In this document: positions 32,873-43,400 of the stretch, piece after piece
Numbering within the stretch: position 1 is the first letter of the stretch
Layout: each line of letters starts with the position of its first letter
Assembly (NCBI GenBank): GCA_030522415.1
Contig: CM060113.1
Coordinates: forward strand, 15,552,151-15,616,150
DNA: 64,000 bases
Direction of reading: 5' to 3'
Source of the DNA: Channallabes apus
Taxonomy: Eukaryota > Chordata > Actinopteri > Siluriformes > Clariidae
Notes under the pieces: generated by a model
Seen by the model: only the letters and a program-made list of their open reading frames with translations
What the model was told of the DNA's origin: nothing
The model's database searches: none
Made by a program: the position numbers and the translations under genes

Positions 32873-34438
32873 ATGAGAAATCAATTCCAACAACACCCCA
32901 AAGTAATCTGGGTGGCCTTAGGAATAATAATAGTTATGGTTATCCTGATATGCTTTACTGAGAACACTGAGAGAAACGGACATGATAAAGTCTATTTAAC
33001 AAACTCAAGCCACATGCATTTAACTAGAATAAAGAGAAAAGACAGCATGATAAAAAGGCATAACGCTAATCTCAATAGATGTGTTGGGAATTGGGGATGT
33101 GCTCTATCATTAGACATTGCTGATAATATGACAGATATACACAATGGCTCGTGCTGGATATGCCATGCCATGTCCTCGAGCTGGGTAGCATTGCCCCTTA
33201 ATAATGTCACAGCAGCAGAAGCAAATGCAGACAACACGTCTTGTATCATACCGATAACCACCGTGGCCATCTTACAGATATCTGCATACTACAAACAAAC
33301 AGGGAGGCCAAACTTAGCAGTCCCTGGGTGTAATTATTCCAATAATCTATGTTTTGACGCGACAGGGAGCTATTGTTCCCCATTGCCTGTTAAGAAATAT
33401 GAAGACAATTCTACTTATATGGTCCCTTGGCAAAAAGGAGACACTTGCGTTGTGCAAGATCAAAAGGAAAATGGGGAACCTGACTTAGGATGGTCTGAGT
33501 GCACCACTTACGTTCGTATAACCAATCGTTCAAAAGGTAGGTCACCTAAATGTAGTATAGATGGTAATTATTTTCCAAATGATGGTAGTTGTCCGTTCAT
33601 AGAACTATCGTCAACAAACACAGTAATGTGGGTGTGTGGGTTAAACGCATATGTGACCTTACCTAGTTATTTCAATTGGACAGGCTCATGTTATCCTGCA
33701 TATGTAACTCCTAGTGTGTCAGTACACACAGAAAATCCGTGGGGGCCACGGATGTTAGAAAATAGACGAAAAAGAGATATCCCTATTAAATTTCATGGTT
33801 ACACTTTAGGAGACCCGTGGACTAGCCCAGGAGTAAATGTAGGCTGGTCACTCTTCCTCGGCGGAGGAACAACTGTAGCCCTAAACAAGGTAAATGGTTT
33901 AGCATACATGTTACTGATACTAAAAAATGACACCGTAAATGCCTTGCAGTTAGTAAATGATGAACTTAAGCAGGTTAGAGAGATCACAATTCAAAATAGA
34001 ATGGCTCTGGATATTTTACTGGCCGAGAGAGGTGGAGTGTGTAAAGTTCTAAACACCTCTTGTTGTTTTTATATTCCTGACAATCATCAGAATATCAGCA
34101 ACATCATAAACCACATGAAGAAGGCTTTGCAACCACCTCCCCAAGTAGAATCTTGGATCTCGTGGTTAACGCAATTATGGGGAGGCTGGGGTTATTGGCT
34201 GGTTTATAGTGTTTTACCAATCGGGATTATGATCTTGTTAGGCCTCTGTATAACACCCTGTATTTGCAGATGTATACAGGGACTAGTTCTGAACACAGTA
34301 AAATATCAAATGTTAAGACAGACTGACAACATAGAATGTAAACCGGACTGGGACGACCCGACTTCTGACAGAGTTCAAAATTCCGGTGACTATCATTTTG
34401 AATGTTTAGATCATGATATGGAAGAAGACATAATGTAA
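32873..34438 (+). CDS. env: Retroviral envelope glycoprotein, uninterrupted ORF
   Basis: 521 codons from ATG 32873. Visible: an N-terminal hydrophobic segment (about 11-27), CWIC motif in the surface subunit (94-97), about a dozen N-glycosylation sequons, a basic furin-type site RRKR (298-301), hydrophobic sequence after it, a heptad-like region, a CX6CC motif (390-398), and a membrane anchor (about 440-460) followed by a roughly 60-residue cytoplasmic tail. CWIC together with CX6CC is the pair that links the two subunits covalently in gamma-type envelopes. The protein would sit in the plasma membrane. With gag and most of pol gone, an intact env is notable; it may simply be young, or may be under selection. 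No mutation is visible in the reading frame. Confidence 0.92.
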   Translation: MRNQFQQHPKVIWVALGIIIVMVILICFTENTERNGHDKVYLTNSSHMHLTRIKRKDSMIKRHNANLNRCVGNWGCALSLDIADNMTDIHNGSCWICHAMSSSWVALPLNNVTAAEANADNTSCIIPITTVAILQISAYYKQTGRPNLAVPGCNYSNNLCFDATGSYCSPLPVKKYEDNSTYMVPWQKGDTCVVQDQKENGEPDLGWSECTTYVRITNRSKGRSPKCSIDGNYFPNDGSCPFIELSSTNTVMWVCGLNAYVTLPSYFNWTGSCYPAYVTPSVSVHTENPWGPRMLENRRKRDIPIKFHGYTLGDPWTSPGVNVGWSLFLGGGTTVALNKVNGLAYMLLILKNDTVNALQLVNDELKQVREITIQNRMALDILLAERGGVCKVLNTSCCFYIPDNHQNISNIINHMKKALQPPPQVESWISWLTQLWGGWGYWLVYSVLPIGIMILLGLCITPCICRCIQGLVLNTVKYQMLRQTDNIECKPDWDDPTSDRVQNSGDYHFECLDHDMEEDIM

Positions 34439-34686
34439 ATCTTTAGGGAAATATAAAGCATGTATATTTAAGTAGATTGCAGAATTTTTCAAAAAATGCT
34501 TTTGTGTCAGGGGACTATCCCAATAAAAACAGCTGTAGTGTCCTCTGTGTGCATTAGAGTGCTAGTGATGATGTTGTTAAAAACCTAGGTTGGAGAGACA
34601 ATATCTGATGAAATTTACCTAATGCATAGCTTATTAGTATTGTTTTGAATTGTAGAATTAAAATATTTAGGTTGTCATAGAATGAC

Positions 34687-35132
34687 AAAAGGGGGAAATT
34701 GTAATGGAAAAATCATATTTTAATTATGTATTAATCCTATTTGATTCTTGTAGTAAGTGTGTAACGTAGGCCGTAGAAGTTTGAACTTGTTTGTCGAAGC
34801 TTAGAGACACAAGGCCGAGAACAGAATAGAAACAACCTGATTGTAGTTGTCCATGAATAAATGATAAAGTATAGACATCTGGTCTGGGTCAGATAAAGAG
34901 TCATGAGTTTGAATGCAGGAACTTCACGTACGGGGCGTTGATTATGTTAGCAGAGATGTTTGTGTATAAAATAGGTCAGCTAGAGAAAGAGATTACCTTT
35001 TCTCTATGCTGCAACTGTTTGCTGTATGAGACTGGTCCTTCTGCAGAAGTTTGAAATAAAACCTTTGTTACTTTGCTCTTACCCAGTGTATGAATTACTT
35101 GTCTTTATATTGTTTTCAGAATTTCCACCACA
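34687..35132 (+). repeat. Polypurine tract and 3' LTR of the retrovirus
   Basis: AAAAGGGGGAAAT (34687-34699) is directly followed by TGTAATGG, the LTR start at 34700, identical to the first 15 bases of the truncated 5' LTR at 19640. TATAAA lies at 34975-34980 and AATAAA at 35055-35060. The LTR ends CCACCACA at 35132, followed by the CGCC duplication. Length 433 bp. This LTR is the only promoter left and points away from env. Confidence 0.9.
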
Positions 35133-35200
35133 CGCCATGGTCAGTTTTTATCCCATATAATGTACACACATTATATGATAAAAAAAAAAAGTAGAAAAAA

Positions 35201-35580
35201 ACAATGATCAGTTCTTATTCAGGACGTCCCATACTATATACACACCACATATGAAACTATTTTACTGCAGCATTTTTGAGATATTGGACATTATTACACT
35301 TTAAAGGGGTATAAAGACCCCATTTCTAATAAGTAGAAAAAAACAATGATCAGTTCTTATTCAGGACATCCCATACTATATACAAACCACATATGAAACT
35401 ATTTTACTGCAGCATTTTTCAAATATGGGGCATTATTACATTTTAAAGGGGTATAAAGACCCCATTTCTAATAAGTAGAAAAAAACAATGATCAGTTCTT
35501 ATTCAGGACGTCCCATACTATATACACACCACATATGAAACTATTTTACTGCAGCATTTTTCAGATATGGGGCATTCTCT
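35201..35580 (+). repeat. 142-bp tandem repeat, about 2.7 copies (X copy 1)
   Basis: The same unit as at 29493; ACAATGATCAG starts at 35201, 35343 and 35485. There is one full unit more than in X copy 2. Confidence 0.85.
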
Positions 35581-36441
35581 CTGTGTTGTTCATGAAACTA
35601 CCGTAATCGCTGTAATATGCGCGCGCACTAAAATCAATCGCGGCTGGCTTGACCGTGTTTTTCTGAACCGCGGCTGGCTTTACCGCAGTAAATTAGAGCT
35701 GCTGTCAATACTGTATTAACATATGTACAGGTTCTTTACTCGTAACTCATTAATAAAGTCCGGCTTCAGAAAAAAAATGTTTATTGCTAGTGCTCTTTTA
35801 CCATTTAATGCTTTAACACACACGACTCAGTTTGTTCAGAAATGGCATCTACTGTAACTGGCGAGGCTTTGTCTGAAGACGCCGTTTTCACTCGGGGTGG
35901 GGGTAAGAAACACACATCTCGGTGTATTAATCCGCGCGCTCGGTTCGTTATTATTTTATTTATTTATTTATTTATTTACCACAGGACCCATGGGGGCTCC
36001 GTAGGTTCAGGTTTTTACACTTAAACGGTGTTTTGTGAATCTCCACACTATTAAAAACTGAAATTGCTAATTGTACGTCCTGAGATTAAGATGAACATTA
36101 ATTGGGAGTCATGAAAGCGAGAATCACATCCAAAAAAGAAAGCTAAACTTACCTCGAACACGACAAACTCCAGCTGCAGCCACACCGTGTTGTAACCTCC
36201 GTGATGATCCACAACCGACTGATCCACAGCGCCGGCACAGCGACTCCAAACACGCATGCGCAGTTTAATTTGCACACATTTTCGGCTTCAGTAGACACAC
36301 AATACTTCAGACTGAAACACGACTGCCCCCTACAGGTAATGAAGGGCATGTTCACAGCTTCCCGCACGCAGCCGCGCAAAGCCGCGGCAAGTCACGGGAT
36401 CCCTTTTCTCGAAACGCAGGTTTTTAATGGCGACATCTGTA

Positions 36442-36959
36442 ATCAAGTGTTTAACTGGTTTCATTTGTTTCTATGATCAATAATAATTATTATTATTTTC
36501 AGCCCAACTCTTTGACTATTTAAAATAAAGTTGTGTCCCATTTTTTGCCCATTGAAGTTGTTGGTTCAACTAAACAATTTTTAAATACCCAAACAATCCC
36601 CCAAAATTAAAACACGCAAAACATGACTTTAACAATTCAATTTATTCTTCCAAAACTAGTCAAAGTTAAAACAGTAATTTATATAAAACAGATGAATACA
36701 TGTTGTCTTTTTGCTTAAAGTTCATTAAACAACCGGGATACACCAGCTGCTTATAAGTCTCTATCTATAGTCCTTTTACATTAAAATATTAATTTTTCAA
36801 ATATCAAAACTATTACATATTTGTTATTAATAATGTTATTACTTAACAGTTTAAGTCTTTGTTTCCCCCAAAGTACTGTATCAGACATTTTGCAGTTCTA
36901 TGTTCAGAATATACAGTAGACCTGATCAAACATCATTCTAAAGCTGTCGGACTGTGACG
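36442..36959 (+). repeat. Repeat Y, copy 1, right part
   Basis: Reverse complement of 22631-23148, beginning immediately after the right end of X copy 1 and its TA. Ends at GTGACG, where unrelated, host-like sequence starts. Confidence 0.8.
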
Positions 36960-36968
36960 ACATCCCTC

Positions 36969-37442
36969 CTACAGCTCCCTCAACAGCTTGTTCAGGCTCC
37001 TCCAGTCCTGTAGCTCCAAAAGTCCAGCCGTCAGCCGTCTGACCACCCAATCCTCCACAGCGGGGCTCTGCTTAAAGACAACAGGAGAATTTAGTCAAGA
37101 CAAAGATAAATAAACTTAACAGAACATATAGTTCTAATAAAAATAAAATATATTAATAAACCTATTTACCACAGAGTGTGTAAAATACTGTTTTGGGAAT
37201 TCTGGAATGTAAATAAACTGCCTGTGCTAATGTTAACCAGTGAACAGTGTTAGTGTTAACCAGTGAACAGTGTTAACCAGTGAACAGTGTTAGTGTTAAC
37301 CACTGACTGTCTGTATTATCGTCTGAATTAAATTAACCGAGAATTTACTTAATGTGCTTTCCATACAAATAAGTTAAGCGATATAACACTCGTATATGAG
37401 CATTAGTTCATCCCTGAAGCCAAACTATAACTTACTGAAGCC

Positions 37443-37495
<53 letters not shown>

Positions 37496-38112
37496 CCTCC
37501 TCCTCCTAACTGATAAACACTTCAGTGTTGTTGTTCAGCTCTTTAACTAAGCGCTCGCGCTACCGCGGAAAGTCCCGAACAAAGTGTGTAAAATATAAAC
37601 CGGGTTATGAGCGTTACTAGCTCCTGTACAGCTACCCTCAGTCTGTGTCCCTCATCAACTGCATCACATTATATTACAGTCACAGAAATAACCTGCAGAT
37701 TAACTCTTAACCAGAGAATAAATAACCGCTGAATTTATCCAGACAGCACGCGGTGAGATTCTCTCAGTATTTACAGAGAACACAAACACTTTTCATCGGG
37801 TAGTGCAGCTCTTGTAATAGGGACATTAATAGTATTGTCGAAGCTTGAGCATGTTTTTGAGTTAAAGTGGAGTGACATTGTGAGTGTGTGACACTGACAG
37901 TAAGCTGTAATATTAACTCCAGACTTGGTAAACAGATCATTAAGTTCTCTAAAGTCACATCTGACCGCTGCTGGTGCTGCCAGTGATATTTAAAACGGCC
38001 AATAAAAAACTAAACTGGGAAATAAACTGTAAACTACCCCAAACACATTTTATAAAATAAAACATCACTTACCACGAATAGTCCGTTAAGCCGCCATCTT
38101 CATCTCTGTAGT
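36969..38112 (-). other. Candidate host gene end: terminal exon and possible first exon
   Basis: On the minus strand, TTGTCTTTAAGCAG precedes a 33-codon open stretch (37067-36969) that begins SPAVEDWVVRRLTAGLLELQ and ends with LLREL and TAG, which reads like a real terminal exon. Upstream on the same strand, 38112-38073 contains AAGATGGCGGC (a YY1-type element typical of housekeeping promoters) and a donor TTCGTG/GTAAGT at 38072. The 38-kb ATG frame does not join the terminal exon in phase, so other exons would be needed or exon 1 is untranslated. Between them I see only a (CA)n run (37447-37491) and a short GTTAACCAGTGAACAGT tandem repeat (37226-37305). I do not recognise the protein. Confidence 0.4.
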
Positions 38113-39308
38113 TTGGTAGCATCAGTTCGGCGGGGGTGGAGGCGGGTTGTTAAAATCACGTGATTGCAACTCAGCGCAGCTGGCATGTTTTAACGTGTTC
38201 TTGAGAACGAAGCGAAATCTAGTGGTGGCACCAGGTAAATGAATAAATTGGGCTTGAATGGGCGTGTTTACTGTGAAATCTTGACACGCCTTTCGGCCAG
38301 AAAAGGGAGGGGGGATTACGGCGTGCAAAGGCCATTCACACGCCATTCACACTTCAGCCACACTGTCGCGGCTATTTGGCGTGGCTCCCACTGTATTTAC
38401 CTATTCGGAACTCTGATAACTGGGATTCTGCTGATTGGATTAGGTGGATTACTTGGATATCGAAAAATCTTAAAAGCAGTCAGTCTCAACCCCAAGAGAC
38501 TGGCTGGCTGGGAAATAATGGTGACAAGAGCTGTCAGTAATCAGACTGTGGTTATGGACCGCAAATTGGATACCATCTTGGGGAGACTGGCAGCTATACA
38601 ACGTAATTTGGACGGACCTGGAGACCAGTGACGGACATTAAATATCTGTGAAATTGGCAGGTATTGATCGAAACCTGGAAAATATATATAAAAAATCTTT
38701 TCTGCCCCTTCTCTTTCCAGCTACTGCATTTCAAGGCAGTGGCTGGAGACATAACAAACTCCCAGAAGACCAAGATAACGAGACGCTCTGGAATCTACCC
38801 CCCTCCCCCTTCAAGGTCACCTGGCGCAGACTATTACGGGATGTTACTGGCTTACAAACTGACACGCACGCACTTACACACTCACAGAACAGCTACAGAT
38901 AGACACACTACCTTCCCCATTTCCAACGCCTTCGTGTGCTTATTCCCCTCAGTGTGGGCAGGCGGAATCGGGACCAGCGCTCTTTAGCTGCAGGGACTGG
39001 AGCTGTTTGCTTACATTGGACATTTCCTATCCCTGTACCCTCATTGTTGCAATGTTGATGACTTGTGATTACATGTCTTTCTGTGCTTGCTGCTGAGGTA
39101 TTTTTTTGTACCCCTGATCGCACACTGCCATCTCCGAAGGGCAGTCTGGGAGGGGATTTTTTTACCCTCGTTATCCTAATGTATCTGATTCCTTGTTTTC
39201 TATGATGGCGCCTGGGTGGCTGACGTCGCAACCCTGTGGTCGCAAAAAGCATTTCACTGCATCTAACTGTGTATGTGACAAATAAAATTTGATTTGATTT
39301 GATTTGAA
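38113..39308 (+). mobile_element. Short retroposon with an L2-like 3' tail
   Basis: The right end reads AAGCATTTCACTGCATCTAA, then GTGACAAATAAAATT and four TTTGA units ending at 39308, the 3' end of an L2-type retroposon on the plus strand. It abuts interrupted LINE coding sequence at 39309. The 5' limit is uncertain. It holds one plausible open frame (38239-38631) and no RT, so it would depend on LINE enzymes. Confidence 0.55.
38239..38631 (+). CDS. Hypothetical 130-residue protein with one membrane segment
   Basis: The first half is basic and unremarkable. Residues about 54-72 (LFGTLITGILLIGLGGLLG) form a clear hydrophobic membrane segment, followed by a heptad-like region (LDTILGRLAAIQRNLD) up to the stop. 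The frame lies inside a retroposon with an L2-like tail. I do not recognise a family; the layout suggests a small membrane protein with a cytoplasmic coiled coil. It may be a decayed fragment, since further short frames follow in other registers. Confidence 0.3.
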   Translation: MNKLGLNGRVYCEILTRLSARKGRGDYGVQRPFTRHSHFSHTVAAIWRGSHCIYLFGTLITGILLIGLGGLLGYRKILKAVSLNPKRLAGWEIMVTRAVSNQTVVMDRKLDTILGRLAAIQRNLDGPGDQ

Positions 39309-39753
39309 TACGGCCTGAGATGCCGTCTGGTCCTGCTGCTTTCCTGGTGTTCACTCTCCTGAAGGCTCTCCTCACGTCATGCTCGGAAATGATGATCGCG
39401 TTCCCGGTGCTGGCAGTGTCTTCCTGTCTGCAGCTGTTAGTGCCGCTAACATTAGCGCCGCTAGCCTTAGCGCCGCTAGCATTAGCGCCGTTAGCGTCTT
39501 TAGCTGCAGCCTCGAAGCGAGCATAGAAGGTGTTCATCTCGTCTGCCAGAGTCGCGTCCGCGTTCGTCATACCGGATGTTGGTGTTTTATAGTCCGTTAT
39601 TGTCCTTAGTCCCTGCCACAGGCTCCTAGAGTCACTCTGTTGAAGCTGTGACTCTAGCATTCTCCCGTAGCGCTGTTTCGCCTCTTTCACCGCCTTCCGG
39701 ACGTTGTATGACGCAGCCTTGTATGGATCCATGTCCCCCAATGCAAGTCCCGT

Positions 39754-40380
39754 TGTAAGAGCCATATCGTACTTGTTATGAATTTGTTGTGTTTATTTTA
39801 TTTTATTTGCTGTTATTTCATTTATTCTACCTTGTTCTATTCATTAGTAAAGCATTAAGCATTAAGTTTGTTACATAAGCCAAAAGCTTTAAATTTCTAA
39901 GTTATGCATCCATTTTGACAATCCTAAGTTGGTCTGTGATGTCATTCTACTATTACATGCATTTGTGTGACTGTCATATGAAAGAGAGTTCAGTTTAGAT
40001 GCGGAAGGCTACGGAAACACAAGCTTTTGACCGCGAGCTCCCGGTAAGCTAAAAATGTAAGATACAGCAACTAGGTTGTTGTAACCGTTAGCTCCTGTAA
40101 GTAGATATATACAGCAAGAGTGTTGTTATATACGTGAGCTAAGACTGTAATTTATAAGATACAGCAAACAGGTTGTTGTAAAAGTCAGAGATTTGCAAGA
40201 TGCAGCAACTGGTGTTGTAATCACAGTGAATTTACTCAAGACGACTGTATGAAGTGTTGATTCTTTGATGCTGACAAAATAAACTACAAGAGACAAAGAG
40301 ATTGGACTTCTGTCATGTGAGTGAAACTTTAAACCAGAGCTACGCGTCAAAACTGGTGAAATAATATGACCGCATCTACA
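39754..40380 (+). repeat. 5' LTR of BEL copy B
   Basis: 627 bp, TG...CA ends; directly followed by TAAAGTCAAAAGC, for which I cannot name a primer tRNA. Confidence 0.93.
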
Positions 40381-40468
40381 TAAAGTCAAAAGCTTTCCGC
40401 TGTTTGAACGAAAACAAGTGAACGCTGAAAGGGAAAGTAAAAGAGAATAGGGCGCCTTGAACTTCACC

Positions 40469-43400
40469 ATGCCGAACAACGAGGACAACGCTCCCAGCAC
40501 TTGGCTGGGGAGCCTAACGGCGCTCCACGAGATGAACAGAAAGAACCTCAACGAGGCGCTGGATGCAAGAAAAGGCAAGCGAATTCGACTGAATGCAATG
40601 TCTACTGCATTAAAGACACCTATGAACTATGCACGTAAGATAGACATCGTTGAAACTGAGTACAGACCCGAATACGGGAAGCTGAGAGAGAACTTCATGA
40701 GAAGTAACGTTGATGTGCTTGTGTACACTCATAAAGACGAACACAAACGCGATCAGGTCGCCTGCGACGTACCTGAGGCCCAAGGCCGTACAGAATTCAT
40801 AGCTAAGGTGTGTCGCTGGATAGCGGACACCAAGGACATTAAGGGCCACTCTGTGACGTCGCGAATACGCGAAGATGTCTCGCCGGGCGTCAGCGTGTCA
40901 CTGATAACGGCAGCATCCAAAAGGTCTGTAACTTCTACATCATCCTCAGCCCGACTAAAGAGAGAAGAAGCCGACAGAGCAGCTCTGTTAGCAAACGCTG
41001 CAACCTTGGACGAACGTCTCCAATTAGAAATGGAGAAAGTGCAACTAAAAGCACGACTAGAAATGGAAAAGGCACAACTAAAAGCAAAAAGAGAAAGACT
41101 GGAAACCGGTGCTCGCTATGCATGATGCCAAATTAAGAGTGCTTCGACGTCAAGATCGCAAATACGACAGCCGATCGCCCAAGAGCAAGAGCGCACTCAT
41201 CGAATCGAGCGGCGCGCGTCCGAGCAGCGCGTGCCCGAGCAGCGCGCACTCTCACCTTTCCAACTCAACATGCAACAGCCGAGCGCAGCCTGCGAACGAG
41301 AGTGCAGTCACTGAATCGAGCAACGCGCACCTAAGCAGCGCGCACTCTACGGACCTGGACGCCGCAACCAGCGACAGAATACCCAGTCACACATCCTCTC
41401 AAGGACCCAAACAAAGGGGCCAATGAAAACCCAGGGTCAGCGTCGCAACCGAGGACAGACAGGTTGGTAAAATTCACAAAGACTTGATTACAATGAAGAA
41501 TGCCGGTACATTACCTGTCAGCGCCTTCACTAAACCGTGCGCACATTGCAAAGGGGAGCATATCTTAGACGATTGCTTCCAATTTAATGATAAGACATAC
41601 AAAGACAAAGTAGAATTCTTAAAAAGAAACGGATTCTGTTTCGGATGTTTAAGAAAGGGTCATTTGTGGAAAGACTGTACCAGAAAAATTACATGTTCAT
41701 TGTGTTCAAAGCCACATCTAAGCATGTTACACATAGCAGTGCCAGACACGGCGCATTTAGTTACAAGCGCCAACGAAACCGAAAGTGACACAACAAATAC
41801 ACCAACTGCAGTGAGTCATGAATCAAATGCGCTCACTGGGGCTGGAGGTAATTGCATCCTCCCCATTGTACCGGTTAAAATAAAGTCCAAGAAACGTAAC
41901 ACAGTAGAAGCCATGTACTATCAAGTGAGAGTCCCCGAGAAGGACACAGATCTGCTGCACTTCCTATGGTGGCCGAACAGAGATGTGAACCAAGACTTAG
42001 TTGAATACAAAATGGTAGTTCATCTGTTCGGTGCAAAATCATCGACTAGTGTTGCTAACTTCGCCCTCAGAAAGACAGCAGAAGAAAACCGCAGCAATGC
42101 ATCTGCTGTGGCAGTTAATACAGTGCTTGAAAACTTTTATGTAGACGACTGCCTGAAATCCGTTTCGAGTCATGACCAAGCAGTCGCCCTATACAATGAT
42201 CTCACAAGTCTCTGGGCAAGCGGAGGGTTTAACCTCACAAAATGGGCAAGCAACAGCCATGCCCTACTGACTGTCATTCCCGAGAGCGAAAGGATCAAAG
42301 ACATGAGAGACTTAGACTTGAGTAAAGATGCACTGCCCATAGAGAGAGCTCTGGGGGTGCTGTGGGGCATTAACTCAGACATGTTCAAGTTTAAGATTAG
42401 TTTAAAGGAACGACCTGTGACAAGACGAGGAATCTTGTCAATCACCAGTTCGATTTATGACCCCTTAGGGTTCCTCGCGCCTGTCATACTGCCAGCCAAA
42501 ACTCTAATGCAACAGTTATGTAAAGAAAAACTAGCCTGGGATGATAACATTCCCGAGCAGTTTGCACCGGCATGGAAAACCTGGCTGCAAGAGCTGCACA
42601 GACTGTCCGAGTTCAGCATAGCAAGGTGCATAAAACCAGCCGACTTCGGAGTTGCAGCTACAGCACAACTCCACCACTTCTCGGATGCAAGTGAAATGGG
42701 ATACGGAGCTGTCTCATACCTCAGGTTAGTAAACGCTGATGGACTTACACATTGTGCATTCATGTTGGGGAATTGCCATGTAGAACCCCTGAAACAAACC
42801 ACCATTCCACGAATGGAACTGACTGCGGCAGTGGTCGCTGTAAAAAATGTCAAAATGTTGAAAGAACAGCTAGAATTGAAATTGCTGGACTCTATGTTTT
42901 GGACTGACAGTACAACTGTTTTGAGATACATTGATAACGAAACACTTCGTTTTAAAACCTTCGTGGCCAACAGAATCGCCATTATAAGAGAGTCAACCAA
43001 GTCACAGCAATGGAGGTACATTAATACCTCAAAAAACCCAGCTGATTCTGCCTCCAGGGGGGTATCCTGTGAAAAGCTCATGAAAAATGTTAACTGGATC
43101 CATGGTCCCTCCTTTCTTAAAGAAGCAGAGTGCAAATGGCCTGAAAATATTCATGACACATCAATAACACAAAATGATGATGAAATTAAACTCTCAGCTT
43201 TAGTGAATACTGTGAGCATTACAAAATGCGCAGACGCAGTGAGTAAACTGATTAATCATCACTCTGATTGGCACAAGTTAAAAAGATCCTTTGCCTGGAT
43301 CCTTCGCATCAGAGACATGCTCAAACAAAAAACAGAAAGGGTCAAAACACAAGTAAATAACCCAAAGACAGAAAATCACAAGTCGCTAACAGCTCAAGAA

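Larger units (their letters stand above)
19640..35132 (+). mobile_element. Endogenous retrovirus (gamma-like), 5'-deleted and split by element X
   Basis: The provirus is bounded by TG...CA ends with a 4-bp duplication CGCC at 19636-19639 and 35133-35136. The 5' side retains only 15 bp of LTR (19640-19654), followed directly by the end of the RT domain, so most of the 5' LTR, leader, gag, protease and the RT core are gone. At 19960 element X copy 2 interrupts pol; retroviral sequence resumes at 30581 with RNase H, integrase, env, polypurine tract and a full 3' LTR. CWIC plus CX6CC motifs in env place it with gamma/epsilon-like viruses. It cannot replicate as it stands. Confidence 0.88.
17817..36439 (+). 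mobile_element. Element X, copy 1: left-truncated, split by a retrovirus
   Basis: Two segments (about 17817-19639 and 35133-36439) match the right 3 kb of element X copy 2 (27617-29426 and 29423-30580) in the same order. Between them lies the retrovirus with its CGCC duplication. The right end reads GGCGACATCTG at 36439 followed by TA, the same terminus as copy 2. The left end is lost: at about 17809-17821 Y sequence passes directly into internal X sequence. No transposase frame is visible in either part. Confidence 0.8.

Noticed and set aside
40381..40400. Self-priming in the BEL element
   Set aside because: AAAGCTTT after the LTR can pair with a similar palindromic stretch near 39889, but AAGCTT is self-complementary and the site is far from a plausible transcript start.
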